Shown here in pieces: positions 59,769-64,000 of a stretch of 64,000 bases of DNA. Both the position numbers and the translations under genes were made by a program. Numbering within the stretch: the first letter of the stretch is position 1; each line of letters opens with the position of its first letter. Below the pieces are notes generated by a model. That model was not told the DNA's origin and made no database searches. It worked only from the letters and a program-made list of their open reading frames with translations. Source of the DNA: SZUA-547 sp963669315 (GTDB lineage: Bacteria; Pseudomonadota; Alphaproteobacteria; Rhodobacterales; Rhodobacteraceae). The stretch spans positions 3,162,001 to 3,226,000 of the forward strand of contig OY770021.1 of assembly GCA_963669315.1 (NCBI GenBank), given 5' to 3'.

Positions 59769-61591
59769 GCACGATCCGTCTGACCGCAGCGCAGGCGCTG
59801 ACCCGCTGGTTGTCGGTCCAGTACAATGAGGATGGCGACACGTTCATCGCCGGGGTTTGGGCCATTTTCGGTCACGGAAACGTGGCGGGCATGGGCGAAG
59901 CCCTTCAGGCGATGGGCGATGCTCTGCCGACCTATCGGGGACATAACGAGCAGTCCATGGCGCACGCCGCGATCGCTTACGCCAAGCAGTTGGGGCGGCG
60001 GCGGGCCATGGCGGCGACGTCCTCCATCGGTCCGGGCGCGACCAATATGGTCACCGCCGCGGCGCTGGCGCATGCGAACCGATTGCCGGTCCTCTTGTTG
60101 CCCGGCGACGTGTTCGCCACACGCGGGCCGGACCCGGTGCTGCAGCAGATCGAGGATTTCGGCGACGGCACGATCAGCGCGAATGACTGCTTCAAGCCGG
60201 TCAGCCGCTATTTCGACCGTATCACGCGGCCCGAGCAGTTGCTGACGGCGCTGCCCCGCGCCATGCGGACGATGACCGACCCGGCCGATTGCGGGCCGGT
60301 GACGCTGGCGCTGTGTCAGGACGTGCAGGCCATGGCGTATGACTGGCCGGAAAGCTTCTTTGAGCCGAAGACGTGGCGTATTCGTCGTCCGGCGCCTGAC
60401 GCTGGGGAGTTCGCCGAAGCGCTCGCCGCGATCAAATCGGCCAAGTCGCCGATGATCGTCGCCGGGGGCGGCGTGCATTATTCGGGCGCCTGCAATGCGC
60501 TCAAGGATTTCGTCGAGGCGCATGACATCCCGGTGGCGGAGACGCAGGCGGGCAAATCCGCGCTGCCGTGGGATCATCCGATGAATTTCGGCCCCGTTGG
60601 CGTGACCGGCTCGGCGAGCGCCAACACCTTGGCTGAAACGGCGGATCTCGTTCTGGCGGTCGGCACGAGGTTGCAGGATTTCACCACCGGATCGTGGAGT
60701 CTGTTCAGCCAACCGAGGCAGAGAATTCTCTCGATCAACGTCCAGCCCTATGACAGCGGCAAACGCGGCGCGCTGCCGCTGGTCGCGGACGCCAGGATCG
60801 CGCTTGAGGCGCTCAGCGCCGAGTTGGGCGAGCACAGGGCGCCACCGCCCAGTCCCGCGATCAAGACCGACTGGTTCGCCGAGGCCGACAAGGTCACCGA
60901 TCCGCCGGCGGAGGACGGAAATGCGTTGCCGACGGACATGCAAGTGGTCGGCGCGCTTCAGCGCACCGCGCATGACGACACAGTGGTGATGAGCGCGGCC
61001 GGCACCATGCCGGGCGAACTCCACAAGCTTTGGAAAGCGGGAAAGCCCGGCTCTTACCACATGGAGTACGGCTTTTCCTGCATGGGGTACGAAATCGCCG
61101 GCGGGATCGGTATCAAGATGGCCCAGCCCGAGCGCGACGTGATCGTGATGGTTGGCGACGGCACCTATATGATGGCGAATTCCGAGCTGGCGACAGCTGT
61201 CATGATGGGAATCAAGCTGACTCTCATCGTCACGGACAATCGCGGTTTCGGCTGCATCAACCGGTTGCAGATGGGCACGGGTGGTGAGGAGTTCAACAAC
61301 CTTCTCGATCACGCCCGGCACGCGACGCCGTCCGCGATCGACTTCGTTCAGCACACGGCGTCGATGGGCGCGAAATCCGAAAAGGTCTCCAATATCAGCG
61401 ATCTGGAGACCGCTCTTCGGCGCGCGCAACAGGCTGATGGAACCACGGCCATCGTCATCGACACCGATCCCTATCCGTCGACCGAGGCGGGCGGATGCTG
61501 GTGGGAGGTGGCGGTGCCAGAGGTCTCGCCCCGCAAGTCGGTTAATGAGGCCCGCGCCAAGTACGAAGTCGGGCTGAAGGAACGCGGCTGA
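59765..61591 (+). CDS. iolD: 3D-(3,5/4)-trihydroxycyclohexane-1,2-dione hydrolase IolD
   Basis: 608 residues from the ATG at 59765, overlapping iolC by four bases. ThDP enzyme: N-terminal domain ('GHNEQSMAHAAIAYAKQ', 'SSIGPGATNMVTAAALAHANRLPVLLLPGD' in outline), central domain, and ThDP motif 'VGDGTYMMANSELATAVMMGIKLTLIVTDN' (in outline) near residue 465. The 'FGCINRLQMGTGGEEFNNL' segment is typical of IolD. It opens the ring of the inositol-derived dione. Confidence 0.93.
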   Translation: MSTIRLTAAQALTRWLSVQYNEDGDTFIAGVWAIFGHGNVAGMGEALQAMGDALPTYRGHNEQSMAHAAIAYAKQLGRRRAMAATSSIGPGATNMVTAAALAHANRLPVLLLPGDVFATRGPDPVLQQIEDFGDGTISANDCFKPVSRYFDRITRPEQLLTALPRAMRTMTDPADCGPVTLALCQDVQAMAYDWPESFFEPKTWRIRRPAPDAGEFAEALAAIKSAKSPMIVAGGGVHYSGACNALKDFVEAHDIPVAETQAGKSALPWDHPMNFGPVGVTGSASANTLAETADLVLAVGTRLQDFTTGSWSLFSQPRQRILSINVQPYDSGKRGALPLVADARIALEALSAELGEHRAPPPSPAIKTDWFAEADKVTDPPAEDGNALPTDMQVVGALQRTAHDDTVVMSAAGTMPGELHKLWKAGKPGSYHMEYGFSCMGYEIAGGIGIKMAQPERDVIVMVGDGTYMMANSELATAVMMGIKLTLIVTDNRGFGCINRLQMGTGGEEFNNLLDHARHATPSAIDFVQHTASMGAKSEKVSNISDLETALRRAQQADGTTAIVIDTDPYPSTEAGGCWWEVAVPEVSPRKSVNEARAKYEVGLKERG

Positions 61592-61592
61592 G

Positions 61593-62489
61593 ATGATCCT
61601 TTACGGGACCAATCCGATCGCCTGGTCGAATGACGACGATCCAACGCTGGGCGGTCACATCAGTCTTGAGCAATGTCTGGACGACGCCTCGAAGATCGGA
61701 TTCGACGGCATCGAGAAGGGCAACAAGTTTCCGCAGGACGCCGATGGCCTGAAGGCGGTGCTTGAGCCGCGTGGGCTAAGTTACGTCTCGGGCTGGCATT
61801 CTTTGAATCTGCTCGTGAACGATGTGGAGACCGAGAAAGCGGCGATGCAGCCCGCGCTCGACCTGCTGAAGGCGATGGGATCGTCGGTGATCATCACCTG
61901 CGAAACGTCGAACTCAATCCACGGTGTGCAGAGCAAGGCGCTGGCCGACCGCCCGATCCTGCCCGACGATCAATGGGCCGCGTTCGGCGCCGGCGTCGAG
62001 GCGCTGGCGGAGTTCACGGCGGGGCAGGGGGTCACCCTCGTCTACCACCCGCATATGGGCACCATCGTTCAGTCCGAGGATGAATACGACCGGTTCATGG
62101 ACGTCACTGGCCCCGCGACGAAACTGCTGCTGGATACGGGGCATTGCCTGTTCGGCGGCGGCGATCCGGCGCGCGTTGCGAAAAAGCACATGGCCCGCGT
62201 CGGGCATCTTCATACCAAGAACCTCCGCGCGGAGGTTGCCCAGCAGGTCTGGGTCGAAGGGCTGCCGTTTCTGGAAGGCGTGCGGCGCGGCGTGTTCACG
62301 GTGCCTGGCGATCCGGATGGCGCGGTCGATTTCGTACCTGTCCTGCAGGCGGCTGCAGAGCATGGCTATAGCGGCTGGCTGGTGATCGAGGCGGAACAGG
62401 ACCCGGATGTCCGTAATCCATTCGAGTATCAGAGCCGCGGTCTGGCGTCGCTGAAGACGCTCGCCCGCGTAACTGGGCTGGATGTTTAA
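61593..62489 (+). CDS. iolE: Inosose dehydratase IolE
   Basis: 298 residues, xylose-isomerase-like barrel: 'NPIAWSNDDDPTLGGHISLEQCL', 'GFDGIEKGNKFPQD', 'YHPHMGTIVQSEDEYDRFMD' and metal ligands in 'LLDTGHCLFGGGDP', 'HLHTKNLR' and 'WLVIEAEQDP'. It dehydrates scyllo-inosose to the dione that IolD cleaves. It starts one base after iolD. Confidence 0.93.
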   Translation: MILYGTNPIAWSNDDDPTLGGHISLEQCLDDASKIGFDGIEKGNKFPQDADGLKAVLEPRGLSYVSGWHSLNLLVNDVETEKAAMQPALDLLKAMGSSVIITCETSNSIHGVQSKALADRPILPDDQWAAFGAGVEALAEFTAGQGVTLVYHPHMGTIVQSEDEYDRFMDVTGPATKLLLDTGHCLFGGGDPARVAKKHMARVGHLHTKNLRAEVAQQVWVEGLPFLEGVRRGVFTVPGDPDGAVDFVPVLQAAAEHGYSGWLVIEAEQDPDVRNPFEYQSRGLASLKTLARVTGLDV

Positions 62490-62499
62490 GGAGGGCGCC

Positions 62500-63675
62500 A
62501 TGTCGCCGAAGCACGATTCCTATGCGGGTTATTTCGAGGTTGCGGCCTGTGATCTGGCTGAATTCGAGCAGCTGACATCGCAGGGCCTTGCGCCCGATGA
62601 CCTGTCCTTCACCGATGGCGTCGAGAAGAACGTGCCGGTCTATGACATGGCCGCGCTGGGCGATGTCTTGCGCAACCCGACGGACCGCAAGGCGCTGATG
62701 GCGGAATGGGCGTGGGTCCTCAGCAAATCGGCCGGTGTGTTGGCGTTAAAATCGGCCTACGCCGACACAGCCCCGATCGACCGCGCTTCAGAAATCTTCA
62801 GCGCGATCATCGCCGACGAGAAAGCGCAAAGCGGCGGCGGCGGCGATCACTTCGCCAAGGCTGGCGCCAATGACCGCATCTGGAACGCGTTGCAGAAACA
62901 CTGCGAGCGGGACCCGGAATCGTTTGCGCTCTATTTCGGAAACCCGGCTGTCGCTGCGGTCTGCGAGGCCTGGCTTGGCCCGAACTACCAGATGACCGCG
63001 CAGGTCAATCTGGTCCGCCCCGGCGGCGCGGCTCAGGATGCGCATCGCGACTATCACCTCGGGTTTCAGACCGCGGAGATCGCCGAGACCTATCCGGCCC
63101 ATATGCACGACCTATCGGCCGCGCTTACCCTGCAGGGCGCGGTTGCGCACACAGACATGTCGGTGGAAAGCGGCCCCACCAAACTGCTGCCATTCTCGCA
63201 GCTTTACCGGCCCGGTTACGTGGCGTGGCGCCGAGAGGACTTCCGCGACTATTTCGAAGCGAACTATATCCAGTTGCCGCTTTCCAAGGGCGACGCCGTG
63301 TTCTTCAACCCGGCGCTGTTTCATGCAGCGGGCGCCAATGTGACGACGGATGTGCATCGCATGGCGAACCTGTTGCAGGTCTCCTCCGCTTTCGGGCGGG
63401 CGATGGAGAGTGTGGATCGCGCCCGCATGTCGAGCCTGCTGTACCCGGCGCTGCATGTGCTGGGCGACCGTCTCGATCCGCTGGAGCGGCAGGCGGCGAC
63501 TGCGGCGTGCGGCGAGGGGTACTCGTTTCCGACGAATCTGGACCGGGATCCGCCTGTCGGCGGGCTGGCGCCAGAGACGCAGGCGGCGCTGATCTCTCGC
63601 GCGCTGTCTGAGAACATGTCGGCCGAGCAATTTGACGCCGCGCTGGCCGAACAGTCTGAACGGCGCAAGGCGTAG
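62500..63675 (+). CDS. PhyH-like Fe(II)/2-oxoglutarate dioxygenase inside the inositol operon
   Basis: 391 residues from the ATG at 62500, after AAGGAGGG (62487-62494). Iron ligands of the phytanoyl-CoA dioxygenase type are visible: His182 and Asp184 in 'AHRDYHLGF', distal His275 in 'FFNPALFHAAG', and Arg287 for 2-oxoglutarate in 'VHRMANLL'. The gene lies between iolE and iolB on the same strand. PhyH enzymes hydroxylate small molecules; the substrate here is unknown. It may let the pathway accept a modified inositol such as an O-methyl ether. Similar genes occur in some alphaproteobacterial inositol clusters, as far as I recall. Confidence 0.8.
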   Translation: MSPKHDSYAGYFEVAACDLAEFEQLTSQGLAPDDLSFTDGVEKNVPVYDMAALGDVLRNPTDRKALMAEWAWVLSKSAGVLALKSAYADTAPIDRASEIFSAIIADEKAQSGGGGDHFAKAGANDRIWNALQKHCERDPESFALYFGNPAVAAVCEAWLGPNYQMTAQVNLVRPGGAAQDAHRDYHLGFQTAEIAETYPAHMHDLSAALTLQGAVAHTDMSVESGPTKLLPFSQLYRPGYVAWRREDFRDYFEANYIQLPLSKGDAVFFNPALFHAAGANVTTDVHRMANLLQVSSAFGRAMESVDRARMSSLLYPALHVLGDRLDPLERQAATAACGEGYSFPTNLDRDPPVGGLAPETQAALISRALSENMSAEQFDAALAEQSERRKA

Positions 63676-63714
63676 TTAGAACGCGCATGGCGCTTTATCG
63701 CAAAGGATCTGACC

Positions 63715-64000
63715 ATGGCTGATCTTCTGGTCAAACCCAGTGGCGCCTCAGGCAAGGTGCATGACATCACGCCCGAAAGCGCCGGCTGGTCCTATGTGGG
63801 GTTCGGCCTCTATCGCCTCGCGCCCGGCGCGATGATAGCGGAGTCGACCGGCGAGACGGAGGTGATCCTCGTCCTTGTCGAGGGCAAGGCGGAGATCGGC
63901 TCGGGCGACAGGAATTTTGGTGAACTTGGCGACCGGATGAGCGTCTTCGAGCGCTCTCCGCCCCATTGCGTCTATGTGCCCGCGGGATCCGACTGGCGTG
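63715..64000 (+). CDS. iolB: 5-deoxy-glucuronate isomerase IolB (3' truncated by the window edge)
   Basis: The first 95 codons are visible. The start 'ADLLVKPSG', followed by 'VGFGLYRLAPGAMIAE' and 'ILVLVEGKAEIGSGD', matches the N-terminal cupin half of IolB, which isomerises 5-deoxy-glucuronate to 5-dehydro-2-deoxygluconate, the IolC substrate. AAAGGA (63701-63706) precedes the ATG. It is the sixth enzyme or transport-linked gene in this operon and continues beyond the window. Confidence 0.88.
   Translation, partial: MADLLVKPSGASGKVHDITPESAGWSYVGFGLYRLAPGAMIAESTGETEVILVLVEGKAEIGSGDRNFGELGDRMSVFERSPPHCVYVPAGSDWR

Noticed and set aside
59708..61429. 573-codon open frame on the minus strand
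   Set aside because: Antisense to iolD; Arg/His/Gly-rich composition typical of a shadow frame.

Overview
The window looks like a chromosomal stretch of a marine-type alphaproteobacterium, most like the roseobacter/Rhodobacterales group. The evidence is moderately high GC, four TRAP transporter sets, a PuuD-type urate hydroxylase tail, an IolR-like RpiR regulator and a dense set of organosulfonate catabolic genes. No RNA genes, insertion sequences, CRISPR arrays or phage genes were seen. Almost all of it is coding, in tightly packed operons with many ATGA/TGATG overlaps.

Layout: 3-380, the end of puuD. 408-10291, a LacI regulator with four tandem operators and a 2,3-dihydroxypropane-1-sulfonate (DHPS) operon: small membrane protein, TRAP hpsKLM, hpsN, SDR, MDR, comDE and an FMN hydroxyacid dehydrogenase. 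10334-17473, a LysR regulator, a second TRAP set with a universal stress protein, a taurine dehydrogenase pair (tauXY) and a cupin. 17488-23443, an isethionate cluster (iseR, TRAP iseMLK, iseJ). 23520-33628, a CBS protein, xsc, pta (one-base frameshift), soeABC and an SLC13 permease. 33815-38795, a BMP-type nucleoside ABC transporter. 38785-53403, a DeoR-regulated cluster that I read as sulfoquinovose (SQ) degradation: TrpF-like protein, TRAP set, diheme peroxidase, kinase, aldolase, isomerase, Gfo/Idh/MocA protein, mutarotase, aldehyde dehydrogenase and sulfolactate dehydrogenase. 53504-64000, an RpiR regulator and the myo-inositol operon (ABC transporter, iolCDE, PhyH-like dioxygenase, iolB running off the end).

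How the parts fit (family knowledge plus inference): taurine and isethionate give sulfoacetaldehyde directly. DHPS gives (R)-sulfolactate. SQ is split to DHAP plus sulfolactaldehyde, which is oxidised to (S)-sulfolactate. Two different dehydrogenases take sulfolactate to sulfopyruvate, ComDE makes sulfoacetaldehyde, Xsc releases sulfite and acetyl phosphate, Pta makes acetyl-CoA, SoeABC oxidises sulfite to sulfate and the SLC13 permease may export it. The window therefore appears to encode an end-to-end sulfonate mineralisation island in which C2, C3 and C6 sulfonates share one lower pathway. The least-described part is the SQ branch: a TRAP transporter, a YihV-like kinase carrying the sulfonate-binding residues, a fucose-isomerase-like protein and a Gfo/Idh/MocA enzyme in place of a classical sulfoquinovosidase.
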